Source of the DNA: Pantoea sp. Ep11b | GTDB taxonomy: Bacteria > Pseudomonadota > Gammaproteobacteria > Enterobacterales > Enterobacteriaceae | Assembly (NCBI RefSeq): GCF_040783975.1 | Contig: NZ_CP160631.1 | Span: 3,596,001 to 3,660,000, forward strand | Length of the DNA stretch: 64,000 bases | Reading direction: 5' to 3' | Part shown: positions 52,898-61,042 of the stretch, in pieces | Numbering within the stretch: position 1 is the first letter of the stretch | Layout: each line of letters opens with the position of its first letter | Notes under the pieces: generated by a model | What the model saw: only the letters and a program-made list of their open reading frames with translations | Told to the model about the DNA's origin: nothing | Database searches by the model: none | Position numbers and translations under genes: made by a program

Positions 52898-53881
52898 ATG
52901 TTCAAGGCACTGGTCATTGAAAATGACGAACAGGGTTACCGTTCTCTGCTGAAAGATCTTCCCGAATCCCAACTGCCCGACCACGATGTCACGCTCGACG
53001 TCAGCTACTCATCCCTGAACTACAAAGATGCCCTCGCGATCTGCAATAAAGGCCCGATCGTGCGCCAGTTTCCGATGGTGCCGGGTATCGATTTTGTTGG
53101 CCGGGTGACGGCCAGCCGCCATCCTGACTGGAAAGAGGATGATGTGGCGCTGCTGACGGGCTGGGGCGTCGGTGAAAAACAGTGGGGCGGCCTGGCACAG
53201 AAAGCCAGCGTCAGTGGTGACTGGCTGGTGAAGCTGCCCGCCACGCTGAGTCCGTTGCAGACAATGGCGATCGGCACGGCGGGCCTGACCGCGATGCTCT
53301 GTGTGATGGCGCTGGAAAAGCAGGGCATCACGCCGGAACGGGGGCCGGTGCTGGTGACCGGCGCCAGCGGCGGCGTCGGCAGCTATAGCGTCAGCCTGCT
53401 GGCGCGTCTGGGCTATGAGGTCACGGCGTCGAGCGGACGCGCCAGCGACCACGGCTGGTTAATCGACACTCTGGGCGCAACCTCGGTGATGGATCGTGAA
53501 GAGCTCTCACAGCCCGGCAAACCGCTGGTTAAAGAGCAGTGGGCCGCCGCCATCGACAGCGTCGGCAGCCACACGCTGGCGAATGTCCTGGCCGCCACCC
53601 GGCGGGACGGCGTGGTCGCAGCCTGCGGCATGGCCCAGGGGCTCGACCTGCCAGCCAGCGTCGCGCCCTTTATCCTGCGTGGCGTGACCCTGGCCGGTGT
53701 CGATAGCGTGATGTGTCCGAAACCGCTTCGCCAGCAGGCGTGGCAGCGCCTCGGTGAGTTGCTGGATAGCGAACGGCTCAGCAGGCTGAGCCGGGTGATC
53801 CCGCTGAGCGAAGCCAGAGAGGGCGCGCAGGCTCTGCTGGAGGGCCGTGTGCAGGGTCGGCTGATCGTCGACTGTCGCTGA
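52898..53881 (+). CDS. acuI: Acrylyl-CoA reductase AcuI (YhdH), MDR family
   Basis: NADPH-dependent medium-chain reductase reducing acrylyl-CoA to propionyl-CoA, 327 aa (E. coli 324). N-terminal FKALVIENDEQGYRSLLKDL and SYSSLNYKDALAICNKGPIV, cofactor motif VLVTGASGGVGSYSVSLLA near residue 151, no catalytic zinc cysteines. GGAGG precedes ATG 52898; the open frame extends further upstream without support. A different location from E. coli yhdH. Substrate is assigned by family only. Confidence 0.88.
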   Translation: MFKALVIENDEQGYRSLLKDLPESQLPDHDVTLDVSYSSLNYKDALAICNKGPIVRQFPMVPGIDFVGRVTASRHPDWKEDDVALLTGWGVGEKQWGGLAQKASVSGDWLVKLPATLSPLQTMAIGTAGLTAMLCVMALEKQGITPERGPVLVTGASGGVGSYSVSLLARLGYEVTASSGRASDHGWLIDTLGATSVMDREELSQPGKPLVKEQWAAAIDSVGSHTLANVLAATRRDGVVAACGMAQGLDLPASVAPFILRGVTLAGVDSVMCPKPLRQQAWQRLGELLDSERLSRLSRVIPLSEAREGAQALLEGRVQGRLIVDCR

Positions 53882-53906
53882 ATCCAGAAAGGTGCGGTGC
53901 GCGCCT

Positions 53907-54404
53907 CTAGCGGGCGGCCCGCCGTAACCGTTTGATCAGCCCCTGCAGCGCGAACTCTGTGCCCTGCTCCATCACGGATTTTGGATCGCCGCTGAACTGG
54001 TGGCACTCCGCCTCATCCGTGCCATCCGGCAGCATCCAGCCGAACCAGATGGTGCCCGCCGGGGTACCATCGTCTCCGCCATCCGGCCCGGCATAGCCGG
54101 TAATCGATAATCCCACCGGTTCACCCGAACGGGCGCAGGCCCCCTGCACCATCTCCCTCGCCGTCTGTTCGCTTACCGCCGTATGCTGCTTCAGCGTGTC
54201 GGGATGTACTCCCAGCAGGCGGATTTTGGCGTTTTCGCTGTAGGTCACAAAGCCGCTGGTGTAAAAGTCGCCGCTGCTCTCTACTGCAGCCAGCGTCATG
54301 CTGATCAGCCCGGCGGTGCAGGATTCAGCGGTGGTCAGATGCCATCCGGAAGCGAGTAAAATTTTACCCAGTTGTTCAGCGGTCTGATCAAGTGATGTCG
54401 CCAT
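53907..54404 (-). CDS. CinA C-terminal-domain protein (nicotinamide-nucleotide amidase type)
   Basis: Single-domain CinA family protein of 165 aa, the length of E. coli PncC and YdeJ. Motifs LTTAESCTAGLISMTLAAV, GFVTYSENAKIRLLGV, AVSEQTAREM and SITGYAGPDGG with TIWFGW are those of NMN deamidases, which recycle nicotinamide mononucleotide for NAD synthesis. It is not next to recA as pncC is, so it may be a second paralogue; activity is inferred only from family. Converges with acuI. Confidence 0.85.
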   Translation of the reverse strand: MATSLDQTAEQLGKILLASGWHLTTAESCTAGLISMTLAAVESSGDFYTSGFVTYSENAKIRLLGVHPDTLKQHTAVSEQTAREMVQGACARSGEPVGLSITGYAGPDGGDDGTPAGTIWFGWMLPDGTDEAECHQFSGDPKSVMEQGTEFALQGLIKRLRRAAR

Positions 54405-54882
54405 AGTGGTCTCCTCAGTCTGTCAGGCACTCCAGGTATAGCGCAAAATCGGCAATTAAAAGCGCGCAAAGCAATGTTTTTAAAAGCGAAACGGCCAGAA
54501 ATCAGGGTTGAATATCAGGCGGGTTACACTTAGCATGACCCTGAGGATCGGGCTGAGCGCGCCGTGGCAGAGGCTGTCCGGCAGCGCGTACACGCGGCCG
54601 CGCGGCCTCTCCGCAGGCAGGCGGGAAGCTGCGTCAATCGCTGAAAAACGGGTCGCAGAGGCGCGCAGCCACGGATTAGTTGTTACTCTTCGCCTCCCTG
54701 CCTGCCGGCAGCATAAAAAAGCACGCGGTCAACGCGGCACCAGGCATGAGCACCATGCCGACGATCCAGACTTTTTACCCGCCTCTATGCCCTCTGGCAG
54801 GTTTAACGGGATAACTCACCACAGCGCACAGATTTTTAACCCGAATGCATCTGCATTTATTAATACATAAAGGAAGAGAGTG
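54405..54882. other. Intergenic region without a supportable gene
   Basis: A 478-bp gap between the divergent CinA-like gene and the SelW-like gene. An open frame at 54508-54870 has arginine/histidine-rich, non-protein-like composition and no good start, so it is not called. The final 60 bp is AT-rich and ends in AGGAAGAGAG, the ribosome binding site of the next gene. Confidence 0.5.
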
Positions 54883-55179
54883 ATGGCGCAAAAACCGGTG
54901 GTTGTTATTCATTACTGTATGCAGTGCAACTGGCTGATGCGGTCAGCGTGGATGGCACAGGAGCTTCTGCACACTTTTGCGGAGGATCTGGCGGAAGTGA
55001 CACTGAAACCGGGCACCGGCGGTGTCTTTGAAATTACGCTGGATGAGCATCTGTTGTGGGAACGTAAGCGCGATGGCGGCTTCCCCGACGCGACCACGCT
55101 GAAGCAGCGCGTGCGCGACATCTGCTTCCCGGACCGCACGCTGGGTCATATCGACAAGCACAAAACGGAAATCAGCTAA
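54883..55179 (+). CDS. SelT/SelW/SelH (Rdx) family protein, Cys form
   Basis: Small thioredoxin-like protein of 98 aa. The N-terminal HYCMQCNW holds the redox CxxC (C12, C15) where SelW has Cys-x-x-Sec; then WMAQELLHTFAEDLAEVTLK, the family PGTGGVFEI motif, and FPDATTLKQRVRDICFPDR. Eukaryotic homologues are selenoproteins; bacterial members use Cys. Physiological role unknown; a redox function is likely. GTG at 54880 is an alternative start directly before ATG. Ends 3 bp before the convergent yqjI stop. Confidence 0.85.
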   Translation: MAQKPVVVIHYCMQCNWLMRSAWMAQELLHTFAEDLAEVTLKPGTGGVFEITLDEHLLWERKRDGGFPDATTLKQRVRDICFPDRTLGHIDKHKTEIS

Positions 55180-55182
55180 GGG

Positions 55183-55713
55183 CTATTCGCTGCCGGTGAT
55201 TTTCTCTGCCGCGTCATGCAGCGCCTGAATCAGCGTTTGCAGCGCGGCGTCTGAGATATCCTCCTGCGCCAGCCGCCGATTCAGCGCGACCTTCAGCCCG
55301 TGAATCGCCTGCTCCACGGCAGGAATGCTGCGGTTGTTGACCAGCACCGCCAGTGAAGAGAGCCGCGCAATCAGGCTGAGAACCATTTCACGCTGTTCGG
55401 CCAGCTGCGCCCTGCCTGCGGGCGTCAGGCGATAGGCTTTGCGTGTGGCCTGCGCATCCACCACCTGAATCGCCTCCATCTCCTCCAGCAGCGTCAGATT
55501 GGGATAGATAATTCCCGGACTCGGTGAATACTCTCCCTTTGACAGCTCCTCAACCGACTTAATCAGCTCATAGCCGTGCGCCGCACGCTGTTCCAGAAAG
55601 TGCAGCATCAGCAGGCGGATCTCACTCGCTTCCAGCATTTTTTCACGTCGTTTACGACGCCCGCCGCAGCCAGCCTGCGCGTCAGAGGAAGTGGAAGTCG
55701 GATACGGTTTCAT
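55183..55713 (-). CDS. yqjI: PadR-family regulator, YqjI-like
   Basis: Regulator of 176 aa. The winged-helix PadR domain covers about residues 28-110 (IRLLMLHFLEQRAAHGYELI, SKGEYSPSPGIIYPNLTLLE), followed by a C-terminal dimer helix region (LAQEDISDAALQTLIQAL), both like E. coli YqjI, which represses yqjH and responds to nickel. The E. coli protein has a long His/Cys-rich N-terminal arm; here the first 34 residues have one Cys and no His. Yet the gene is next to yqjH, here on the same strand and downstream, so the pair is kept. Confidence 0.82.
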   Translation of the reverse strand: MKPYPTSTSSDAQAGCGGRRKRREKMLEASEIRLLMLHFLEQRAAHGYELIKSVEELSKGEYSPSPGIIYPNLTLLEEMEAIQVVDAQATRKAYRLTPAGRAQLAEQREMVLSLIARLSSLAVLVNNRSIPAVEQAIHGLKVALNRRLAQEDISDAALQTLIQALHDAAEKITGSE

Positions 55714-55784
55714 GGCCTGCCCTGCGGAGAAAAAGGAGGTTGATGGTAGTTCGCCGCCTGACAAAACTCAATTACCGTAACCGC

Positions 55785-56564
55785 CTACTTCGCGTGCCAG
55801 TAGGCCACCGCCCGCACGAAGCGGCTGTCGAGGCCGCGCTGCAGCGTGAAGTAGTCCGAGAGGGCTTTCACCGCCTCCCCCTCGCCGGTCAGCCAGATAA
55901 AGTAATCCTCTGCCGGCAGCGCGATCGCATCCAGCCGGGCCATCAGTTCGCTGATCTGCGCCTTCTGCATCTGACCGCTGCCGAGCCAGTGTGCTGTGAG
56001 GTTATCCGTCTCCGACAGATAGTCGCGGCCCGTCGCGCTATCGGTAAAGGCGTAAAGATGCAGCGCCTGCGCCTGAACGTCACGCTGACGACGCGCAAAG
56101 GCAGGCAGACCGGTTTCATCGCAGACGCAGAGCTGGAAGGCATAATCGGTCGGCACCACCAGCGAACCGCGCGGCCCGCCGATAATCAGCCGATCGCCCG
56201 GCTGTGCCCGCGTTGCCCAGTCACTGGCTACACCCTGCTGGTGAATATAGAAGTCCAGGGTCAGTGAAGACTCACCATCAAACGCCAGCGGCGTGTAGTC
56301 CCGCGCCTGGGGACGCTGCCCCTCCGGCCAGACAATCCCCTCTTCCGTGATTTGCGGCAGAGCGAGTGGCGTATCGTCAGCCGGGAAGAAGACTTTGATG
56401 TGATCGTCAAAGCCTGGCGAGGTAAAGCCCGCCAGATCGCTGCCGCTGAAGCGGATGCGCCAGAAATGACCGGCGACCCGCGTTTTACTGACCACTTCAA
56501 TATGACGGAAACGTAATTCATTACGGACGCGCTGCGGCGTGCGTGGGTTCGCTGATAAAGGCAA
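55785..56564 (-). CDS. yqjH: NADPH-dependent ferric-chelate reductase YqjH (siderophore-interacting protein)
   Basis: FAD-binding siderophore-interacting protein, 259 aa (E. coli 254), reducing ferric chelates to release iron. RVRNELRFRHIEVV, GFTSPGFDDHIKVFFP, RDYTPLAFDG (FAD-binding) and the C-terminal FIWLTGEGEAVK and VRAVAYWHAK match. TTG at 56564 is taken as start because GGGAGAG lies 5 nt upstream and a Fur-like box lies just beyond; the frame continues upstream to 56624 but would then include the operator. yqjI follows 71 bp downstream. Confidence 0.88.
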   Translation of the reverse strand: MPLSANPRTPQRVRNELRFRHIEVVSKTRVAGHFWRIRFSGSDLAGFTSPGFDDHIKVFFPADDTPLALPQITEEGIVWPEGQRPQARDYTPLAFDGESSLTLDFYIHQQGVASDWATRAQPGDRLIIGGPRGSLVVPTDYAFQLCVCDETGLPAFARRQRDVQAQALHLYAFTDSATGRDYLSETDNLTAHWLGSGQMQKAQISELMARLDAIALPAEDYFIWLTGEGEAVKALSDYFTLQRGLDSRFVRAVAYWHAK

Positions 56565-56613
56565 AGTGTCTCTCCCGGAAACCGGTGTGCCCGCAGGCCG
56601 GGGCGCGCCGGAG

Positions 56614-56632
56614 TTAAATAACAATCATTCGC
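56614..56632 (-). promoter_or_regulatory. Fur-box-like sequence upstream of yqjH
   Basis: Minus-strand GCGAATGATTGTTATTTAA matches 11 of 19 positions of the Fur consensus, including the AATGAT core, 50 bp upstream of the proposed yqjH start. Iron control would fit a ferric reductase. Confidence 0.4.
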
Positions 56633-56656
56633 ATCTGAAGCCAGAAGATTAGCTAT

Positions 56657-56710
56657 GATATATCTTCAGCACAAGAACGAAAAATGCGATCGGCCGGGAT
56701 AAGATATATT
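56657..56710 (-). promoter_or_regulatory. Candidate PadR-type operator pair upstream of yqjH
   Basis: A perfect 8-bp palindrome GATATATC (56657-56664) and a near copy GATATATT (56703-56710), 46 bp apart, in the yqjH promoter zone. They are plausible binding sites for the linked YqjI-like regulator; this is inference from position and symmetry. Confidence 0.35.
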
Positions 56711-56907
56711 TTACGCAACGGACGCGAGGCGTCATCCAGCGCAGGAGCGACAGAGAAAAGAGAGGCAGGAAGAGCGTCGTAGCCAGCAGAAAAGTCAGAC
56801 AGATAGAGCAGGTGAAAAGGAGCCAGGCGTCGGATTGCGTAAGCGCGTCCGGCTGCTGCTGAGCCGGACACGGTTGTGCGCCGCAGATGTTGGCAGCGCA
56901 GCCACGC

Positions 56908-57102
56908 TTACAGCGTGTCGTTAAATCCGGAGAGAGAAGAGTGGGAAGTGGTGTGCGCCGGCAGCTCCCCGTCGCCCAGAATTTCATGCTGAGAGCTTTG
57001 AGCATGCGGATGCAGTCCGTCAGGCGGTGAGAAAGGCTCAGCCTGCTGCGCCACTGCTATAACAGGCAATGCCAGAATAAGTGAAATCAATAAGCGTCGC
57101 AT
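56908..57102 (-). CDS. Small exported protein of unknown function
   Basis: Frame of 64 aa with a clean signal peptide (MRRLLISLILALPVIAVAQQ, likely cut after VAQ or VA near residue 18), then a His- and Ser-rich mature part of about 45 residues (HPHAQSSQHE, PAHTTSHSSL). Histidines could bind metal, which would fit the neighbouring yqjH/yqjI. No homologue recognised. The ribosome binding site is weak. The 56565-57307 stretch otherwise holds the yqjH control sites, an overlapping hydrophobic frame that I did not call, and AT-rich DNA upstream of this gene. Confidence 0.45.
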   Translation of the reverse strand: MRRLLISLILALPVIAVAQQAEPFSPPDGLHPHAQSSQHEILGDGELPAHTTSHSSLSGFNDTL

Positions 57103-57307
57103 AGTGGTCTTCGGTTGTCGTTCTGGCCGGAAACGGCCTGAAATGCAGATGAATATTCCAGCCCCATCACAGATGCACGATGATTAAGGTATGATGAGGT
57201 TTCGGAGGAGGATTTTACGCCAGTCGGGCGCGTTATTTTATAAAATCGTGCGGTTTGTCACGGTATACCGCACGAAAGATGAATGAGCCATTCCCCTGCC
57301 CGGCTGC

Positions 57308-58174
57308 TTACGCCTGCGTCACCGGAATGGAAAAGACGCCGCTCAGCCAGTCGGCTCTGCAGTGCGCGAAATCGAGTCGCAGCAGATCTTTGCCCGGACG
57401 GCGCGACACGCCCAGCGCGGGCAGATGCTGATAGTAGATATCTTCGATAAAGCGCGTCAGCTGCTCCGGTTTGCCGCTCCAGCGGAGCGACGCGTAGAGG
57501 CCGCACTCCTCGTGCCAGCGGGTGGTCTCTCCCAGCAGCCCGGCATGCTGCGGCTCCAGCGCCTGAAACAGGCTGATATTCTGCTGGTCGGCAGAGCTGT
57601 AGCCTGGGCCATACTGAAAACCCAGCCAGCCCTGCGTCACCCTGCTGCCCGCCAGCGCGACGAGCTGCCGCGCCTGACTGGCGACCCGGTGGTCGCGATC
57701 GGCGATGTAATCTCCAAACTTACACTCCCACTCCAGCGTCTCACCGCACAGAGGCAGCGCTTCCTCGCGCTCCACCAGCGTTGCGCGCTCGGCCAGGGTT
57801 CGCACCAGGATGCGACCATGAAAGTTCTTTACCGGCAGATGGGGAATGCGGCGAAACGCGCCAGGCGTCAGCGAAAAGTGACCTTTAAAAACCCGGGTAA
57901 AGTTTTGCTGATTATCAAAGCCAAAACGAACGGCGATATCGATCAGCGTCATGCGCGTCAGTCGCAACGCCATCGCCGCCATCGTCAGACGCCGTTTGCG
58001 GGTATAGGCCGCCAGCGTCTGCCCGGTCATCTCCTTGAACATGCGCTGCATGTGCCACTTGGAATACCCGGACTTGAGGGTGATTTGATCGATATTGAGG
58101 TCGTCGGTGAGATTGGCTTCTATCCACTCAACCAGATCGTTGATGTGCTGTTTTTTAATGGCCTGAGTGAGCAT
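57308..58174 (-). CDS. AraC/XylS-family regulator, Rob/MarA-like
   Basis: Regulator of 288 aa with an N-terminal pair of helix-turn-helix motifs (residues about 8-110: DQITLKSGYSKWHMQRMFKE, then IAVRFGFDNQQNFTRVFKGH) like MarA, SoxS and Rob. The remainder (about 115-288) resembles a GyrI-like effector domain as in Rob (289 aa), ending near RRPGKDLLRLDFA. Rob-like proteins activate efflux and stress genes and sense small hydrophobic ligands. It is not orthologous Rob by position; targets are unknown. Confidence 0.85.
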   Translation of the reverse strand: MLTQAIKKQHINDLVEWIEANLTDDLNIDQITLKSGYSKWHMQRMFKEMTGQTLAAYTRKRRLTMAAMALRLTRMTLIDIAVRFGFDNQQNFTRVFKGHFSLTPGAFRRIPHLPVKNFHGRILVRTLAERATLVEREEALPLCGETLEWECKFGDYIADRDHRVASQARQLVALAGSRVTQGWLGFQYGPGYSSADQQNISLFQALEPQHAGLLGETTRWHEECGLYASLRWSGKPEQLTRFIEDIYYQHLPALGVSRRPGKDLLRLDFAHCRADWLSGVFSIPVTQA

Positions 58175-58313
58175 GATGGCAAGTTACGGTGCAGTTTAGC
58201 GCTGGAATTTTCGGCACAAGAGAATAGCAAAAATCGCCATTCGCCATAAGATGAGAGGTGCGATAAACCGCGATTTCAGCGGCATACCGCATTAATTGCT
58301 TAGGTTACTAATT

Positions 58314-58340
58314 AAAAAAGGCTGACCCGCGTCAGCCTTT
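58314..58340 (-). terminator. Rho-independent terminator after the cio operon
   Basis: Minus-strand stem AAAGGCTGAC / GTCAGCCTTT with the loop GCGG followed by a T run, 115 bp past the DUF2474 gene. The region 58175-58454 otherwise contains the AraC-type gene promoter and nothing else recognised. Confidence 0.85.
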
Positions 58341-58454
58341 CACGTAACACTACCCGGCGTGACGGGCGCACCTCAGAGTGAGGAGCAGGCCGCCCGCACC
58401 GGGCATATCGCAGAGAGCGCCCCTGCAAAAGGATCGGCTCTCTGCTGCCTGCGA

Positions 58455-58622
58455 CTAATGGCTGCGCATGCCCGCTGCCGTCATCATCATACGGAACAGC
58501 GAGGCAACAACGCCCAGCGCCAGTACGCTGGCGGCATAGATAACGACCAGCCACATCACACGCTTCCACCAGGGGGCTTTCGTTTCGTCCTTGTGGTCTT
58601 TCATGCTGCTGAGGCTTTTCAT
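58455..58622 (-). CDS. DUF2474 small subunit of CioAB-type oxidase
   Basis: Protein of 55 aa with one membrane helix: a charged start (MKSLSSMKDHKDE) then WWKRVMWLVVIYAASVLALG and a short tail. DUF2474 proteins are encoded right after cioB-type genes and are the counterpart of CydX. Its ATG starts one base after the cioB stop, so it is coupled. Longer upstream starts overlap cioB and are less likely. Confidence 0.85.
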   Translation of the reverse strand: MKSLSSMKDHKDETKAPWWKRVMWLVVIYAASVLALGVVASLFRMMMTAAGMRSH

Positions 58623-58623
58623 A

Positions 58624-59628
58624 TCAATGGTATCCTGCGTCTGCTTTGATTTTTCCACGGAACACGTAGTAGCTCCAGAAGGTGTAGCCCAGGATCATCG
58701 GGATAATCAGCAGGCTACCGACCAGCATGAAGGCCTGGCTCTGCGGTGGCGATGCCGCATCCCAGATTGTGACCGATGGCGGAATAATGTTTGGCCAGAC
58801 GCTGATACCCAGCCCGGAGAAGCCCAGGAAGATCAGGGCCAGCGTCAGCAGGAACGGCGAGTAGTGCGCCTCGCGCTTGATGGCGCGCACAATTCCCCAC
58901 GAGCAGAGCAGCACCAGCACCGGAACCGGCAGGAACAGGAACAGGTTTGGCCGGCTGAACCAGCGATGGGCGATGTCCGCGTGTGAGAACGGCGTCCACA
59001 GGCTGACGATACCGATGATCACTAACAGCGCGATGACCAGCGGCGTCGCCAGCGCGGACATCTTACGGTGCAGCTCGTTTTCGGTCTTCATGATAAGCCA
59101 GGTGCAGCCCAGCAACGCATAGGCGACGACCAGACCCAGGCCGCAGAACAGCGGGAACGGCGCCAGCCAGTCCATGGCCGAACCGGCGAAGCGACGGCCC
59201 TCAACCGGGATGCCATCCAGGAAAGCGCCGACCGCCACCCCCTGACTGAAGGTCGCGATGACCGAACCCGCAATAAAGGATTTGTCCCAGAATGCCCGGT
59301 GGCCTTCAACCGCCTTGAAGCGGAACTCAAAGGCGACACCACGAAAAATCAGGCCAATCAGCATGGCGGTCAGCGGAATCGACAGCGCGTCGGTGATCAC
59401 CGCGTAGGCCAGCGGAAACGCACCAAACAGGCCCGCGCCGCCCAGCACCAGCCAGGTTTCGTTGCCATCCCAGACCGGCGCGACGGTGTTCACCATCATG
59501 TCGCGCTCACCGGCATCTTTATTGAACGGGAACAGCAGACCAATCCCCAGGTCGAAGCCATCCATCACGATATACATCAGGGTTGCGAAGACGATAATCA
59601 CAAACCAGATTACGGAAAAATCGATCAT
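58624..59628 (-). CDS. cioB: Cytochrome bd-type quinol oxidase subunit II (CioB-like)
   Basis: Membrane subunit of 334 aa, shorter than E. coli CydB (379) and matching CioB. Begins MIDFSVIWFVIIVFATLMYI; conserved DGFDLGIGLLFPF, TVAPVWDGNETWLVLGGAGL, and GIVSLWTPF. Eight or nine helices are expected. It forms the oxidase with CioA, oxidising quinol with oxygen and tolerating cyanide. Its ATG lies one base after the cioA stop. Confidence 0.92.
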   Translation of the reverse strand: MIDFSVIWFVIIVFATLMYIVMDGFDLGIGLLFPFNKDAGERDMMVNTVAPVWDGNETWLVLGGAGLFGAFPLAYAVITDALSIPLTAMLIGLIFRGVAFEFRFKAVEGHRAFWDKSFIAGSVIATFSQGVAVGAFLDGIPVEGRRFAGSAMDWLAPFPLFCGLGLVVAYALLGCTWLIMKTENELHRKMSALATPLVIALLVIIGIVSLWTPFSHADIAHRWFSRPNLFLFLPVPVLVLLCSWGIVRAIKREAHYSPFLLTLALIFLGFSGLGISVWPNIIPPSVTIWDAASPPQSQAFMLVGSLLIIPMILGYTFWSYYVFRGKIKADAGYH

Positions 59629-59629
59629 C

Positions 59630-61042
59630 TTAGTGCTCTCCATCCTTAAAGGTGGCAGCGGAAAGCGGACGTGCCGGGGTTTTCTTCTGACCGGGCCCGC
59701 CCTCTTCGGTAACGTGACCTTCGCCGACAACCGGTCCCTGCTTAATCAGGCGCATCATATAGTGATACCCCACGCCAAATACCGAGCTGTAAACCAGAAT
59801 AAAGGCCAGCAGACTGATGCTCATGTGCATGTCGCCATGCGCGGAGACCGCATCAACCGTTCGCTGTACGCCATAGACGACCCACGGCTGACGACCAATC
59901 TCTGTCGTGAACCAGCCCGCCAGAATCGCAATCAGACCCGATGGCCCCATCAGCAGCGCAAACCACAGGAAAGGACGCGACTCATAGAGGCGGCCTTTAA
60001 AGCGCAGCCACAGGCTGACCACACCCAGCGTAATCATCAGCAGGCCCAGCGCCACCATTACGCGGAAGGACCAGAAAATGACCGTTGAGTTCGGCCGATC
60101 CTCTTTCGGGAACGACTTCAGTGCCGGCACCTGCTTATCCAGACTGTGCGTCAGGATCAGGCTGCCGAGATAAGGCACTTCCAGCGCATATTTGGTCCGC
60201 TCCTGCTCCATATCGGGGATGCCGAACAGGATCAGCGGCGTCGCTTCGCCCGGCGGGTTTTCCCAGTGTCCTTCGATCGCCGCGATTTTGGCTGGCTGAT
60301 GCTCCAGGGTGTTCAGACCGTGCGCATCACCAATCATCGCCTGAATCGGGGCGACAATCAGGGCCATCCACAGCGCCATGGAAAACATCTTGCGGATAGC
60401 CGGATTATTGTTGCCCTTCAGCAGATGCCAGGCCGCCGACGATCCCACAAAGAAAGCGCTCGCCAGGAAGGCCGCCACCGACATATGGAACAGGCGGTAA
60501 GGGAATGAGGGGTTAAAGACGATTTTCAGCCAGTCCTGCGGAACCACCACGCCGTTCTGGATCAGATAACCCTGCGGGGTGTGCATCCAGCTGTTGGATG
60601 CCAGGATCCAGAAAGTGGAGATCAGCGTGCCCAGGGCGACCATGCAGGTGGCAAAGAAGTGCAGACCCGGACCGACGCGATTCCAGCCGAACAGCATCAC
60701 GCCCAGAAAGCCCGCTTCCAGGAAGAACGCCGTCAGTACTTCATAGGTCAGCAGCGGACCGGTGATACTGCCCGCAAACTCCGAGAAGCCGCTCCAGTTG
60801 GTGCCGAACTGATAGGCCATGACCAGCCCGGAGACCACACCCATGCCGAAGTTAACGGCAAAGATTTTCGACCAGAAGTGGTAGAGATCGCGATAGGTCT
60901 GATCGCGGGTTTTGAGCCACATACCTTCGAGGACGGCCAGGAAGCTGGCGAGACCGATGGTGATGGCGGGAAAGATAATATGGAAGGAAACAGTAAATGC
61001 GAACTGTATCCTGGCCAGATGAAAGGCATCTAATCCGAACAT
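59630..61042 (-). CDS. cioA: Cytochrome bd-type quinol oxidase subunit I (CioA-like)
   Basis: Heme-carrying subunit of 470 aa, shorter than E. coli CydA (522) because the quinol (Q) loop is short, as in CioA. Heme ligands are expected in FHIIFPAITIG (His, about residue 21) and FHMSVAAFLASAF (His near 186), with GDAHGLNTLEHQPAKIAAIE and GWFTTEIGRQPWVVYG as signatures. AGAGGTAA precedes ATG. First gene of the three-gene operon with cioB and the DUF2474 gene. Confidence 0.93.
   Translation of the reverse strand: MFGLDAFHLARIQFAFTVSFHIIFPAITIGLASFLAVLEGMWLKTRDQTYRDLYHFWSKIFAVNFGMGVVSGLVMAYQFGTNWSGFSEFAGSITGPLLTYEVLTAFFLEAGFLGVMLFGWNRVGPGLHFFATCMVALGTLISTFWILASNSWMHTPQGYLIQNGVVVPQDWLKIVFNPSFPYRLFHMSVAAFLASAFFVGSSAAWHLLKGNNNPAIRKMFSMALWMALIVAPIQAMIGDAHGLNTLEHQPAKIAAIEGHWENPPGEATPLILFGIPDMEQERTKYALEVPYLGSLILTHSLDKQVPALKSFPKEDRPNSTVIFWSFRVMVALGLLMITLGVVSLWLRFKGRLYESRPFLWFALLMGPSGLIAILAGWFTTEIGRQPWVVYGVQRTVDAVSAHGDMHMSISLLAFILVYSSVFGVGYHYMMRLIKQGPVVGEGHVTEEGGPGQKKTPARPLSAATFKDGEH

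Noticed and set aside
54508..54870. 120-codon frame upstream of the SelW-like gene
   Set aside because: Arg/His-rich, no recognisable motif and a poor start context.
56649..57005. 118-codon frame with a hydrophobic segment upstream of yqjH
   Set aside because: It overlaps the better-supported exported protein, has no clear start, and covers candidate operator sites; kept only as a finding.
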